Assembly: GCF_003258945.1 (NCBI RefSeq)
Contig: NZ_QLIX01000007.1
Coordinates: forward strand, 124,001 to 188,000
Direction: 5' to 3'
DNA length: 64,000 nucleotides
Source of the DNA: Roseicella frigidaeris
GTDB lineage: Bacteria > Pseudomonadota > Alphaproteobacteria > Acetobacterales > Acetobacteraceae
The stretch's first letter is position 1, and every line of letters begins with the position of its first letter. A model generated the notes under the pieces. The model did not search any database and was not told the DNA's origin. It saw only the letters and a program-made list of their open reading frames with translations. This document shows, in pieces, positions 51,403 to 60,741 of this stretch. Both the position numbers and the translations under genes were made by a program.

Positions 51403-53037
51403 GTGGCTGACCCAGGCGACGTGCCGCGCCTCGATCCGCGCATGCCGCCGCTCGACCGGTGCGTGCTGCGTCCGCTCCTCGAACGCCATGCGCGGGAGCG
51501 GCCGGAGAAGGAGGCCGTCGCCTTCGAGAACGGGCCGAGCTGGAGCTATGCCGAGTTGCGGACCCGCGTCGCGGCCGTGGCCGCCGGGCTGCAGCGCCAG
51601 GGGCTGCGCCAGGGCGACCACCTGCTGATCTGGCTACCGAACGGGCCCGAGGCGCTGCTGCTCTGGTTCGCCGCCAATTGGCTCGGCGCGGTGCAGGTGC
51701 CGCTCAACATCAGCTATCGCGGCCGCATCCTCGAACATGTGCTCGGCCTCGCCGATGCCGCGCTGATGGTCGCCGATGCGGCGCTGCTGGAGCGGCTGCA
51801 GGGGATCGCCCTGCCGCCGGCGCTCAGGCGCGTCGCGGTGGCCGGCGGCCCGGTGCGGCCCATCGCCGGCCTCGATGTCTTCGATGCCGAGGCGATCCTC
51901 GCCGCGACCGGCGAGCCGGCGCCGCCGCGCCCGATCATGCCCTGGGACACCCAGAGCATGATCTACACCTCCGGCACCACCGGCCCCTCCAAGGGCGTGC
52001 TCTGCTCCTACATGCACTACGCCAGCAGCGGCATGGCCTTCCCCTTCGTGCGGGAGGCGGATCGCGGGCTGGTCACCCTGCCGCTGTTCCACATGGGCGG
52101 CACCGGCTCGGTCTATCGCTACCTGCTGCACGGCGCGACGCTGGTGGTCGCGGAAGCCTTCCGCACCGGCAGCTTCTGGGAGGTGGTGCGGCGGGACCGG
52201 ATCACCTGCGCCTCGCTGCTCGGCGCCATGACCGCCTTCCTGGTGAAGGCCCCGCCCTCGGCGCGCGACCGCGACCACACGCTGCGGGCGCTGACCATCG
52301 TGCCGCTGACCGAGGAGGCGACGCTCTTCCGCGAGCGCTTCGGCGTCGAGGTCTGGACCACCTTCAACATGACCGAGATCGCCTGCCCGATCTTCAGCGA
52401 GGCGAACCCGACCCGCATCGGCAGTTGCGGCCGGCCGCGCCCCGGCATCGCCGCCCGCATCGTCGACGAGCATGACTGCGAGGTGCCCGTCGGCGCGGTG
52501 GGCGAGCTGGTGCTGCGCAGCGAGGCGCCCTGGTCCATGAACCATGGCTACCACCGCAACCCGGAGGCGACGGCGCGGGCCTGGCGCAATGGCTGGTTCC
52601 ATACCGGCGACGCCTTCCGCCGCGATGCGGCGGGCGAGTTCTACTTCGTCGACCGGATGAAGGATGCGATCCGCCGGCGCGGCGAGAACATCTCCTCCTT
52701 CGAGGTGGAGGCCGAGCTCTGCGCCCATCCGGCGGTGCGGGAGGCGGCGGTGGTCGCCGTGCCGAGCGAGTTCGCCGAGGACGAGGTGCTGGCGATCCTT
52801 GCCCCCGTTCCCGGCGCGACCATCGAGCCGCGGGAGCTGATCGCCTTCCTCACGCCGCGCCTGCCGCATTTCATGGTGCCGCGCTACCTGCGCATCCTGC
52901 CCGAGCTGCCGAAGACGCTGACCTCCAAGGTTGAGAAGCACCGGCTGCGGGCGGAGGGGATCACGCCCGAGACCTGGGACCGCGAGGCCGCCGGGCTGCG
53001 CCTCCGGCGCGAGACGCTGGCGCGGGAGGCCGGCTGA
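51403..53037 (+). CDS. AMP-dependent acyl-CoA ligase 1 (carnitine/crotonobetaine-CoA ligase-like)
   Basis: A 544-residue AMP-forming CoA ligase. The ATP loop is YTSGTTGPSKGVL, the second motif is FNMTEIACPIF, the hinge is DRMKDAIRRRGENISSFEVE and the catalytic lysine is near TLTSKVEKHRLR. This hinge style is that of CaiC-like ligases for short or betaine-type acids. The start is GTG 51403, as upstream ATGs are out of frame; GGAG lies at 51392-51395. It is the first gene of the plus-strand operon and overlaps the Bug gene by one base. The substrate is unknown. Confidence 0.88.
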   Translation: MADPGDVPRLDPRMPPLDRCVLRPLLERHARERPEKEAVAFENGPSWSYAELRTRVAAVAAGLQRQGLRQGDHLLIWLPNGPEALLLWFAANWLGAVQVPLNISYRGRILEHVLGLADAALMVADAALLERLQGIALPPALRRVAVAGGPVRPIAGLDVFDAEAILAATGEPAPPRPIMPWDTQSMIYTSGTTGPSKGVLCSYMHYASSGMAFPFVREADRGLVTLPLFHMGGTGSVYRYLLHGATLVVAEAFRTGSFWEVVRRDRITCASLLGAMTAFLVKAPPSARDRDHTLRALTIVPLTEEATLFRERFGVEVWTTFNMTEIACPIFSEANPTRIGSCGRPRPGIAARIVDEHDCEVPVGAVGELVLRSEAPWSMNHGYHRNPEATARAWRNGWFHTGDAFRRDAAGEFYFVDRMKDAIRRRGENISSFEVEAELCAHPAVREAAVVAVPSEFAEDEVLAILAPVPGATIEPRELIAFLTPRLPHFMVPRYLRILPELPKTLTSKVEKHRLRAEGITPETWDREAAGLRLRRETLAREAG

Positions 53038-53999
53038 TGCGCGCCCTCCTCGCCCTCCTGCTCGGCCTCCTCGCCCTGCCTGTCGCGGCGCCGGCGCAGG
53101 AGCCCGCGGCCCGGCCGCCGCGGCTGATGGCCGGCTTCGCCGCCGGCGGCACGCTCGACATCCTCGCCCGGCTGATGGCCGAGGGGATGACGCCGCTGCT
53201 CGGCCAGCGGGTGATCGTCGAGAACCGGCCCGGCGCCAATGGCATGATCGCGGCGGAGGCGGTGGCGCGCGGCCCGGCGGATGGCGCGACGCTGCTGGTC
53301 TGCCCCACCGGCAGCATGACCATCAGCCCGCAGCTTCCCGGCCTGACCCTGCCGATCGACCCGGTGCAGGACCTCGTCCCCGTCGCCAACATGATCACCA
53401 CCCAGCATGCGATGGTGGTCGCGGCGAACGCGCCCTGGCGCAGCGTGGCGGAGCTGGTCGCCGCGGCGCGGGCGCAGCCGGGCACGGTCAGCTATGCCAC
53501 CGCCGGGGCCGGCTCCGGCCAGCAATTGTCGGGCGCCTGGCTGGCCCGGCTCACCGGCACGGAGATGGTGCCGGTGCCCTATCGAGGCATGGCGCCGGCC
53601 ATGCCCGACATCATCGCCGGCCGCACCGGCTTCGCCATCACCAATATCGGCGACGTCGCCGGTCAGCTCGCCAGCGGCGATCTCCGGCTGCTGGCGGTGG
53701 CGAGCGCCGGCGGCTCGCCGCTCTTCCCCGGGGCGCCCTTCCTCGGCGACCTCGTGCCGGGGATGGAGGTGAGCACCTGGATCGGCCTCTGCGCCCCGCG
53801 CGGCGTGCCGGCCCCGGTCCTTGCCCGCTGGCAGGCGGCGGTGCACGGCGCGCTGGAGAGCCCGCCGATCCGCAGCCGCCTGCTGGAGAGCGGCATGATC
53901 CCGCGCTTCGAGGACGCCGCCGCCTTCGCCCGCACCATGGCGGCGGACCGGGCGAAATGGGGCAGCGTGATCCGGGAGGCGAAGATCCGTGCCGACTGA
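53037..53999 (+). CDS. Bug-family substrate-binding protein 3
   Basis: A 320-residue periplasmic binding protein with a clear signal peptide (ALLALLLGLLALPVAAPAQ). Bug features are RLMAGFAAGGTLDILARL, VIVENRPGANGMIAAEA and SYATAGAGSGQQL. It overlaps the CoA ligase stop by 1 base and is followed by a nitroreductase with 11 bp of overlap, so it is firmly inside the operon. With the divergent Bug protein, this locus has two, which may capture related acids or different steps of one import route. Confidence 0.9.
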   Translation: MRALLALLLGLLALPVAAPAQEPAARPPRLMAGFAAGGTLDILARLMAEGMTPLLGQRVIVENRPGANGMIAAEAVARGPADGATLLVCPTGSMTISPQLPGLTLPIDPVQDLVPVANMITTQHAMVVAANAPWRSVAELVAAARAQPGTVSYATAGAGSGQQLSGAWLARLTGTEMVPVPYRGMAPAMPDIIAGRTGFAITNIGDVAGQLASGDLRLLAVASAGGSPLFPGAPFLGDLVPGMEVSTWIGLCAPRGVPAPVLARWQAAVHGALESPPIRSRLLESGMIPRFEDAAAFARTMAADRAKWGSVIREAKIRAD

Positions 54000-54669
54000 C
54001 CCGGCGATGCTGGAGGCGCTGCTGGACCGCCGCAGGAGCTGCCGCGGCTTCCGGCCGGAGCTGCTGCCGCAGGCGCTGATCGAGCGCATCCTGGTGATGG
54101 CGCAGCGCACGCCCTCCTGGACCAACAGCCAGCCCTGGCAGGTGGAGCTGCTCTCCGGCCCGGCCTTGGAGCGGTTCCGCGCCGCGCTGCACGCCCATGC
54201 GGCAGGCGGCGCGGCGCCGACGCCCGACATCCCCTTCCCGCGCGCGTATCGCGGCGTCTACCGCGAGCGGCGCCGCGAGACCGGCTTCGGCCTCTATGGC
54301 GCGCTCGGCATCGCGCGCGAGGACATGGCAGCGCGAAACCGCCAGGCGCTGGAAAACTTCCGCCTCTTCGGCGCGCCGCACCTGGCCCTCGTCACCACCG
54401 AGGAGGCGCTCGGGACCTATGGCGCGGTGGATTGCGGCGGCTATGTCGCCACCTTCATGCTGGCCGCCGAGGCGCTCGGCGTCGCCAGCATCGCCCAGGC
54501 CGCCATCGCCGGGCATGCCGGCTTCGTCCGCCAGCAACTCGGCCTGCCGGTGGAGCGGCAGCTCGTCTGCGGCATCGCCTTCGGGCGGGCCGACCCCGAC
54601 CATCCCGCCAACGCCCTCCGCACCGGCCGTGCCGCGCTTGCAGAGGCGGTCACCTGGCGCGACGACTAG
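53989..54669 (+). CDS. Nitroreductase-family flavoprotein
   Basis: A 226-residue FMN flavoprotein of the nitroreductase family. The FMN contacts are RRSCRGF near residue 15, TPSWTNSQPWQVELL near residue 45, and the late block GYVATFMLAAEALGVASIAQAAIAGHAGFVR. Some members reduce nitro groups or quinones; others act as enoate or halide reductases. GTG 53989 has GGGAGG upstream and overlaps the Bug gene; ATG 54007 is an alternative. In a CoA-ligase/carboxylase operon a reductive step on an unsaturated acid is thinkable, but there is no direct support. Confidence 0.83.
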   Translation: MPTDPAMLEALLDRRRSCRGFRPELLPQALIERILVMAQRTPSWTNSQPWQVELLSGPALERFRAALHAHAAGGAAPTPDIPFPRAYRGVYRERRRETGFGLYGALGIAREDMAARNRQALENFRLFGAPHLALVTTEEALGTYGAVDCGGYVATFMLAAEALGVASIAQAAIAGHAGFVRQQLGLPVERQLVCGIAFGRADPDHPANALRTGRAALAEAVTWRDD

Positions 54670-54671
54670 AG

Positions 54672-54771
54672 CGTGATTGCCTGAGGTGGACTCGCCGAAG
54701 GCGTGAATCACGTGACCAAACAACGCCCTGGACCATGCTCCGCGAACCGGAGCGAGCGGATCGTGGTCCAG
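54672..54771. repeat. Nested inverted repeats (REP-like element)
   Basis: Between the nitroreductase and carrier-protein genes are three nested dyads: CGTGATT/AATCACG (54672-54678, 54706-54712), CTGGACCA/TGGTCCAG (54728-54735, 54764-54771), and GCTCCG/CGGAGC inside the second. The unit looks like a repetitive extragenic palindrome inserted in the operon and could fold into two hairpins in the mRNA. Confidence 0.5.
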
Positions 54772-54816
54772 AATCGGCGGCGTGAACCGGCGCCGCATTT
54801 GGTAGGAAGATCGTCC

Positions 54817-55038
54817 ATGGCTATGATCCGCGTGAATTCCGAGATGGCCGGCAGCGTCTGGAAGCTGCTGGTGGCGGTCGGCGACGAGGTGGCGGAGGGC
54901 GCCGACCTGCTGCTGCTGGAATCGATGAAGATGGAGATCCCGGTCGCCGCCCCGGCCAAGGGCAAGGTGGCGGAGATCCGCGTCGAGGAGGGCGAGACGG
55001 TCGCCGAAGGCCAGCTCCTGCTGGTCCTGGCCAGCTAG
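54817..55038 (+). CDS. Biotinyl carrier protein (biotin/lipoyl attachment domain)
   Basis: A 73-residue stand-alone biotinyl domain. The modified lysine is Lys38 in LLLESMKMEIPV, the typical biotin motif (A/S-M-K-M), flanked by the paired Gly turns (VGDEVAEGAD and VEEGETVAEGQ). It would carry carboxybiotin between a biotin carboxylase and the carboxyltransferase. Its size is that of free BCCP-type proteins, not of an alpha subunit. It lies 4 bp before the second CoA ligase. The matching biotin carboxylase is not in this window. Confidence 0.92.
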   Translation: MAMIRVNSEMAGSVWKLLVAVGDEVAEGADLLLLESMKMEIPVAAPAKGKVAEIRVEEGETVAEGQLLLVLAS

Positions 55039-55042
55039 CGGC

Positions 55043-56668
55043 GTGACCGACCCCCGGCTTCCCGCGGCGGCGGACTGCGTGCTGCGCGCGCTGGTCGATC
55101 ACCGCGCCGCGGCGACGCCGGACCGGATCTATGCGCTCTTCGATGCCGATGGCACGCGCTGGACCTATGCCGACCTCGCCCGCTGGACGCGGCGCTTCGC
55201 CGCCGGCTTCCAGCGCCTCGGCGTGCGGCAGGGCGATATCGTCCTCACCTGGCTGCCGAACGGCCCGCATGCCCTGGCCGCCTGGTTTGGGCTGAACTAT
55301 CTCGGCGCCGTCTCCATGCCGGTGAACACCGCCTATCGCGGCGCGCTGCTGCAGCATGTGGTCCGCCTCTCCGGAGCCCGGCTGCTGGTCGGCGATGCCC
55401 GGCTGCTGCCGCGGCTGGCCGAGATCGAGACCGGCCCGCTGCAACAGCTCGTCGCCATCGGCGAGGCGGCGGCGCCGGTCGGCAATCTCGTGCCGCTGTC
55501 CGAGGCGGTGCTGACCGGGGTTGGCGAGGAGTCCGACCCGCCGCCGTGTCCCATCCAGCCTTGGGACACGATGGCGGCGATCCTCACCTCCGGCACCACC
55601 GGCCCGTCCAAGGCCGTGCTCTGCTCCTATGCGCAGTGGTGGGCGGCGGCGAAGGCGCACACCTATCTCGATGCCGAGGACCGGCAGATGGTGACGCTGC
55701 CGCTGTTCCATGTCGGCGGCACCTCGCCCTGCTTCAACGCCCTGGTCCGCGGCGGCTCCATCGCCATGGTCTCCGCCTTCGACACCCGCAGCTTCTGGGA
55801 CTCGGTGCGGCGCACCGGCACCACGGCGATGACGGTGCTCGGCACCATGGCCTCCTTCCTGGCGAGCCAGCCGCCCTCGCCGCAGGACCGCGACCATCCG
55901 CTGAAGAAGACGGTGATCATCCCGCTGAACCAGGCGGCGCTCGAATTCGGCCGGCGCTTCGGCGTGGCGTGGTACAGCACCTACAACATGACCGAGCTCT
56001 CCTGCCCGATCTTCACCGGCCGCAACCCGGAGGCGCTCGGCAGTTGCGGCCGGGTGCGGCCGGGCTACGCGGCGCGGGTGGTGGACGAGAATGATTGCGA
56101 GCTGCCGCCGGAGGCGGTGGGCGAGCTGGTGCTGCGCAGCGACATGCCCTGGGCCCTGAACCACGGCTATCACGGCAACCTGGAGGCGACGGCCCGCGCC
56201 TGGCGCAATGGCTGGTTCCATACCGGCGACGCCTTCCGCCGCGACGCCGAGGGCAATTTCTACTTCGTCGACCGGCTGAAGGATGCCATCCGCCGGCGCG
56301 GCGAGAACATCTCCTCCTTCGAGGTGGAGCGCGAGATCGCGGCGCATCCCGATATCCGCGAGGCCGCCGTCGTGCCGGTACCGGGCGAGCATGGCGAGGA
56401 CGAGATCCTCGCCATCCTGTCCTGCCGCCTGGGCCGCGCGCCGGACCCGGTGGCGCTGATCGAATTTCTTCGCCCCCGCCTCGCGCATTTCATGATCCCG
56501 CGCTTCATCCGCTTCGTCGAGGCGCTGCCGATGACGCCGACGCAGAAGGTGGAGAAGCACCTGCTGCGCGCTGCCGGCCTTACCCCCGATACCTGGGACC
56601 GCGAGGCCGCCGGCCTCCGCATCCGCCGCGAAAGGCTGGACGCGGCGCCGCTCGGGCCGCCCGGCTGA
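55043..56668 (+). CDS. AMP-dependent acyl-CoA ligase 2
   Basis: A 541-residue paralogue of the first ligase of this operon. It shares the ATP loop LTSGTTGPSKAVLCSY, TYNMTELSCPIF, the hinge DRLKDAIRRRGENISSFEVE and PTQKVEKHLLRAAG. The two proteins align over their full length, so the operon contains a ligase duplication. The start is GTG 55043, 4 bp after the carrier-protein stop. It overlaps tetR by one base. Different acids may be activated by the two ligases. Confidence 0.9.
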   Translation: MTDPRLPAAADCVLRALVDHRAAATPDRIYALFDADGTRWTYADLARWTRRFAAGFQRLGVRQGDIVLTWLPNGPHALAAWFGLNYLGAVSMPVNTAYRGALLQHVVRLSGARLLVGDARLLPRLAEIETGPLQQLVAIGEAAAPVGNLVPLSEAVLTGVGEESDPPPCPIQPWDTMAAILTSGTTGPSKAVLCSYAQWWAAAKAHTYLDAEDRQMVTLPLFHVGGTSPCFNALVRGGSIAMVSAFDTRSFWDSVRRTGTTAMTVLGTMASFLASQPPSPQDRDHPLKKTVIIPLNQAALEFGRRFGVAWYSTYNMTELSCPIFTGRNPEALGSCGRVRPGYAARVVDENDCELPPEAVGELVLRSDMPWALNHGYHGNLEATARAWRNGWFHTGDAFRRDAEGNFYFVDRLKDAIRRRGENISSFEVEREIAAHPDIREAAVVPVPGEHGEDEILAILSCRLGRAPDPVALIEFLRPRLAHFMIPRFIRFVEALPMTPTQKVEKHLLRAAGLTPDTWDREAAGLRIRRERLDAAPLGPPG

Positions 56669-57306
56669 TGCAGCCACAGCCCGCCACGGCGCCGCGCCGC
56701 ACCCAGCGGGACCGGCGCACCGACTCCGACGGCCGCCTGCTGGCGGCGGCGCTGCGCCTCGTCGCGCGCGGCGGCTCGGCGGGCACCAGCCTCGCCGCCA
56801 TCGGGCTGGAAGCCGGCTTCAGCCGCGGCCTGCCGGCGGAGCGCTTCGGCAGCAAGGTGGCGCTGCTGCAGGCGCTGATCGACCGCATGGAGGCCTGGGC
56901 CGAGGAGAACGTCTTCGCCGGCCTGCCGGAGGAGGCTGGCCTCGATGGGCTGCTCACGCGCGTCGCGGCGCATTTCCACGGCTGCATGGCGGGGCCGGAG
57001 GCGGTGGGCGCGCTCTACATCCTCTGCATGGAATCGCTCACCGTGGTGCCGGAATTGCGGCCGCGCCTCGCCGCCTATTTCCAGGGCTACCGGCGGGCCT
57101 TCGAGCATCACATCCGCTGCGGCCAGCGCAAGGGCGAGATCCGCGCCGAGCTCGATCCGGCGGTCGAGGCCTCGCTGGTGCTCGGCCTGATCCGCGGGCT
57201 GGTGACGCAATGGCTGCTCGACCGGGACTCGATCGACCTGTCGCTGGCGACCCGCGCGGCGCTGGAGAGCTGCCGCCGCTCGCTGCGCGCCGAGGCGCGC
57301 GCATGA
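56668..57306 (+). CDS. TetR-family transcriptional regulator
   Basis: A 212-residue TetR-like protein. Its N-terminal helix-turn-helix lies at about 22-70 (LLAAALRLVARGGSAGTSLAAIGLEAGFSRGLPAERFGSKVALLQALI), and the C-terminal domain has the usual helices with MESLTVVPELRPRLAAYFQGYRRAFEHHI. The HTH is slightly unusual (GLEAGFSRGLPAERFGSK in place of AGVSxGxxYxHFxSK). It overlaps both neighbours by 1 and 4 bp, so it is co-expressed with the operon that it probably represses, through the dyad at 51248-51265. The ligand is probably an acyl-CoA of the pathway. Confidence 0.87.
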   Translation: MQPQPATAPRRTQRDRRTDSDGRLLAAALRLVARGGSAGTSLAAIGLEAGFSRGLPAERFGSKVALLQALIDRMEAWAEENVFAGLPEEAGLDGLLTRVAAHFHGCMAGPEAVGALYILCMESLTVVPELRPRLAAYFQGYRRAFEHHIRCGQRKGEIRAELDPAVEASLVLGLIRGLVTQWLLDRDSIDLSLATRAALESCRRSLRAEARA

Positions 57307-58856
57307 GCGGGGGCGATCGCCTCGCCGCGGTCGAGCGCGCCCGGGCGGCGCTGCAGGATGCGTCGCGCGGCGAGGCGCTGGCCCGGCAACGCGGGCGCGG
57401 CAAGCTGACGGCGCGGGAGCGCATCGCCGGCCTGCTCGATCCCGGCAGCTTCCGCGAGACCGGCGGCTTCGCCCTGGCCGAAGCGGAGGGCGCCGGCCCG
57501 CCGCCGCAGCCCGCCGATGGCGTCGTCACCGGCACCGGGCGGATCGAGGGGCGCGCCGTCGCCGTGCTGGCGCAGGATTTCAGCGTCGCGGGCGGCAGCA
57601 TCGGCCGCATCGGCACGGCGAAGACGGTGCATGCGGTGGAGACCGCCATCGCCCGCGGCCTGCCGCTGGTGATGCTGCTCGATGGCGGCGGCCATCGCAT
57701 CCAGGATGGCCAGGATGCGCGCAGCTTCGCCCATGCCAGCCCGTTGATCCGCACCCTCGCCCGCGCCTCGGGCTGGGTGCCGCTGGTCGCGCTCATGCTC
57801 GGCCCGGGCTTCGCCGCGCCGACCAATTTCGCCGGCTTCTCCGACCTCGTCGTCATGGTGCGCGGCCTGTCCACCATGGGCATGGCCGGGCCCGCCCTGG
57901 TGAAGGCGGCGACCGGCGAGGCGCTGGACCAGGAGGCGCTCGGCGGCGCGGCGCTGCAGGCCGGGGCGCAGGGGCTGGCGGATCTCGCGGTGGAGACCGA
58001 GGCCGAGGCGCTGGCCCTCGCCCGCCGCTTCCTCGGCTACCTGCCCGCCAATGCCCGCGCCGCGCCGCCGCATGCCCCCTGCGACGATCCGGCGGAGCGG
58101 CGCGAGGAGGCGTTGCTCACCCTGGTGCCGGAGGATCGTCGCAAGGGCTTCGACGTGCGCGAGGCCATCGCCGGCATCGCCGATCGCGGCAGCGTGCTGG
58201 AGCTGAAGCCGCGCCATGCGGCGAATATGGTCACCGCCCTCGCCCGCCTGGATGGCCGGCCGGTCGGCATCCTCGCCAACCAGTCGCTGCGGCTCGGCGG
58301 CATCATCGACGCGGCGGCGGCCGAGAAGGGCGCGCGCTTCATCGCCTTCTGCGACGCCTACGGGTTGCCGCTGGTCTCGCTGATCGACGTGCCCGGCTTC
58401 CTGATCGGCTCCGCCGCCGAGCGCAGCCGCCTCGGCCGGCGCAGCGCCAAGCTTCCCTTCGAATGGGCGCATGCGACGGTGCCGCGCATCTCCGTGGTGC
58501 TGCGCAAGGGCTACGGCCTCGGCTACATCGCCATGGCGGGCGGCCGCAGCATGGAGGCCGATGCCGCCTTCGCATGGCCGAGCGCCGAGATCTGCGCCAT
58601 GTCGATCGAGGGTTCGGTCGACATCGCCCATCGCCGGGAGGTGGAGGCGGCCCCTGACCCGGCGGCGCACCGCCAGGCGCTGATCGAGGGCATCCGCGCC
58701 CGCACCGGTGCCCTGCGCGCGGCGGAAGGCTTCGGCCTCGACGACGTGATCGATCCGCGCGACACCCGCGCGCGGATCATCGAGGTGCTGCGGCAGTGCG
58801 AGACCCGCAGGCATGGCGGGCTGCCGCCGAAGAAGCGCGCCATCCCGCCGATCTGA
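57303..58856 (+). CDS. Acyl-CoA carboxylase carboxyltransferase subunit 2
   Basis: A 517-residue carboxyltransferase that is paralogous to the one encoded on the minus strand at 48664. Features are ARQRGRGKLTARERIAGLLDPGSF at the start, LLDGGGHRIQDGQDARSF, NFAGFSDLVVMVRGLSTMGMAGPALV, and RPVGILANQSLRLGGIIDAAAAEKGARFIAFCDAYGLPLVSLIDVPGFLIG in the second half. Both acyl-CoA and biotin half-sites seem complete. It is the last gene of the operon, after tetR. Two carboxyltransferases with one carrier may mean one forms a heteromer or acts on another acyl-CoA. Confidence 0.87.
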   Translation: MSGGDRLAAVERARAALQDASRGEALARQRGRGKLTARERIAGLLDPGSFRETGGFALAEAEGAGPPPQPADGVVTGTGRIEGRAVAVLAQDFSVAGGSIGRIGTAKTVHAVETAIARGLPLVMLLDGGGHRIQDGQDARSFAHASPLIRTLARASGWVPLVALMLGPGFAAPTNFAGFSDLVVMVRGLSTMGMAGPALVKAATGEALDQEALGGAALQAGAQGLADLAVETEAEALALARRFLGYLPANARAAPPHAPCDDPAERREEALLTLVPEDRRKGFDVREAIAGIADRGSVLELKPRHAANMVTALARLDGRPVGILANQSLRLGGIIDAAAAEKGARFIAFCDAYGLPLVSLIDVPGFLIGSAAERSRLGRRSAKLPFEWAHATVPRISVVLRKGYGLGYIAMAGGRSMEADAAFAWPSAEICAMSIEGSVDIAHRREVEAAPDPAAHRQALIEGIRARTGALRAAEGFGLDDVIDPRDTRARIIEVLRQCETRRHGGLPPKKRAIPPI

Positions 58857-58871
58857 TACCGCCCGGGCCGG

Positions 58872-60662
58872 CTACTTCTTGCCCGGCAACACGCTGCTCA
58901 GCACCTGCTTGGCGGTGTTGACGATCACGCTGCCCTCCTCCGGATCCGGGCTGAGCAGGGTGGAGGTGAAAGCCTTCATCTGCGCGAGGGTGATGTGCGG
59001 CGGCAGCGGCGGCACGTTCGGGTCGGTCCTGACCTCCAGCACCACCGGCCGGTCGGCGGCGAGCGCTTCCTCCCAGGCCGGGCCCAGGCGCTCGGGATCC
59101 TCGACCAGGATGCCCCGCAGCCCGATCAGCTCGGCGAAGCGGTGATAGGGAACGTCCGGGATGCTTTGCGTCGCCTCGAATTTCGGGTCGCCCTCCTGCA
59201 CCCGCTGCTCCCAGGTCACCTGGTTCAGGTCCTGGTTGTTGAAGACGCAGCACACCCAGCACGGGCTGGCCCAGTCCTTCCAGTATTTCGCCACCGTGAT
59301 CAGCTCGGCCATGTTGTTCATCTGCATGGCGCCGTCGCCGACCAGGGCGACGACCGGGCGGTCGGGATGCGCGAGCTTGGCGGCGATCGCATAGGGCACG
59401 GCCGCCCCCATCGAGGCGAGGCCGCCGGAGAGCGAGGCCATCATGCCGCGCCGCATCTTCACGTCCCGTGCATACCAGTTGGCGCAGGAGCCGCTGTCGC
59501 TGGTGACGATGGCCCGCTCCGGCAGCCGCGGCGAGAGCTCCCAGGTCACCCGCTGCGGATTGACCGGCTTGGCCGACTGCATCGCCCGGTCCTCCAGCAC
59601 GCCCCACCAATCGCGCACCTCCTTCTCGATCCGCTTGCGCCAGGAGCGGTCCTGCTTCTGCTCGAGCAGCGGCAGCAGCGCTCGCAGCGTCTCGGCGCTG
59701 TCGCCGACCAGGTTCACCTCCATCGGGTAGCGCAGGCTGAGCATCCCCGGATCGATATCGATCTGGACGCCGCGCGCCTGCCCTTCCTTCGGCAGGAACT
59801 CGGAATAGGGAAAGCCGGAGCCCACCATGAGCAGCGTGTCGCAGCCATTCATCAGGTCCCAGCTCGGCTTCGTGCCGAGCAGGCCGATGGAGCCGGTGAC
59901 CCAGGGCAGGTCATCCGGCAGCGCCGCCTTGCCCAACAGCGCCTTGGCGACGCCGGCCTGCAGCCGGTCGGCCACTGCGATCACCTCGTCGCTCGCCTGC
60001 AACGCGCCGGCCCCGACCAGCATGGCGACGCGCTTGCCGGCATTCAGCGCCTCGGCCGCGCGATGCAGATCGGCCTCGTAGGGCACGACCTTCGGCGCCG
60101 CGTAGCCGATGCCGGAATGCACCGTGCCGTGCTTGCGCGGCGGCGCCTCATAGGGCTCGTCCTGCAGGTCGTTGGGAAAGACGAGGGCGGTGACGCGCCG
60201 CTCGGCCGTGGCGATGCGCACCGCCCGGTCGATGAGGTGCCGCACCTGCGGCGGCGTCATCGCCTGCTGCACGAAGGCGCCGGCGACATCCTTGAGCATC
60301 GCCGGTAGGTCGAGCTCCTGCTGGTAGTGCCCGCCGACCGCGGCGCGCGCCTGCTGCCCGACGATCGCCAGCACCGGCTGGTGGTCGAGCCGGGCGTCGT
60401 AAAGACCGGTGACGAGATGCGAGGCGCCGGGCCCCGAGGTGGCGAGGCAGACCCCGAGCTCGCCGGTGAACTTGGCATGGGCGGAGGCCATGAAGGCCGC
60501 CATCTCCTCGTGCCGCACCTGCACGAAGGCGATCTTGTCGGTGCCGAAGCGGTTCAGCGCCCCGAGCAAGCCGTTGATGCCGTCGCCGGGATAGCCGAAG
60601 ACGCGCCGCACGCCCCAGGCATGCAGCCGCTCCCAGAAGAAATCGCCGACCGTCTGACTCAT
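58872..60662 (-). CDS. Thiamine pyrophosphate-dependent enzyme (pyruvate oxidase/dehydrogenase-like)
   Basis: A 596-residue three-domain ThDP enzyme. The N-terminal domain has GYPGDGINGLLGAL and the activating Glu in VRHEEMAAFMASAHAKFTG; the middle domain binds FAD or nucleotide (RVAMLVGAGALQASDE); and the C-terminal ThDP motif is GDGAMQMNNMAELITVAKYWKDW with the FNNQDLNQVTWEQR segment. The EEMAAFMA and GVCLATSGPG pattern fits the pyruvate oxidase/PoxB side more than acetolactate synthase. It probably oxidises pyruvate to acetate with quinone or oxygen, or acts on another 2-keto acid. It is transcribed alone. Confidence 0.88.
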   Translation of the reverse strand: MSQTVGDFFWERLHAWGVRRVFGYPGDGINGLLGALNRFGTDKIAFVQVRHEEMAAFMASAHAKFTGELGVCLATSGPGASHLVTGLYDARLDHQPVLAIVGQQARAAVGGHYQQELDLPAMLKDVAGAFVQQAMTPPQVRHLIDRAVRIATAERRVTALVFPNDLQDEPYEAPPRKHGTVHSGIGYAAPKVVPYEADLHRAAEALNAGKRVAMLVGAGALQASDEVIAVADRLQAGVAKALLGKAALPDDLPWVTGSIGLLGTKPSWDLMNGCDTLLMVGSGFPYSEFLPKEGQARGVQIDIDPGMLSLRYPMEVNLVGDSAETLRALLPLLEQKQDRSWRKRIEKEVRDWWGVLEDRAMQSAKPVNPQRVTWELSPRLPERAIVTSDSGSCANWYARDVKMRRGMMASLSGGLASMGAAVPYAIAAKLAHPDRPVVALVGDGAMQMNNMAELITVAKYWKDWASPCWVCCVFNNQDLNQVTWEQRVQEGDPKFEATQSIPDVPYHRFAELIGLRGILVEDPERLGPAWEEALAADRPVVLEVRTDPNVPPLPPHITLAQMKAFTSTLLSPDPEEGSVIVNTAKQVLSSVLPGKK

Positions 60663-60741
60663 CCGGGCGCTCCGTCCTGCCGACGGGCCTGCGCGTCCAT
60701 GCCGGCATGACCCGTGCTCGCGCTCTTCAACGGTCCTGGCG

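Noticed and set aside
58872-60662. Acetolactate synthase as the call
   Set aside because: The residue pattern fits pyruvate oxidase-like enzymes better, and no small regulatory ilvH-like subunit lies next to it.
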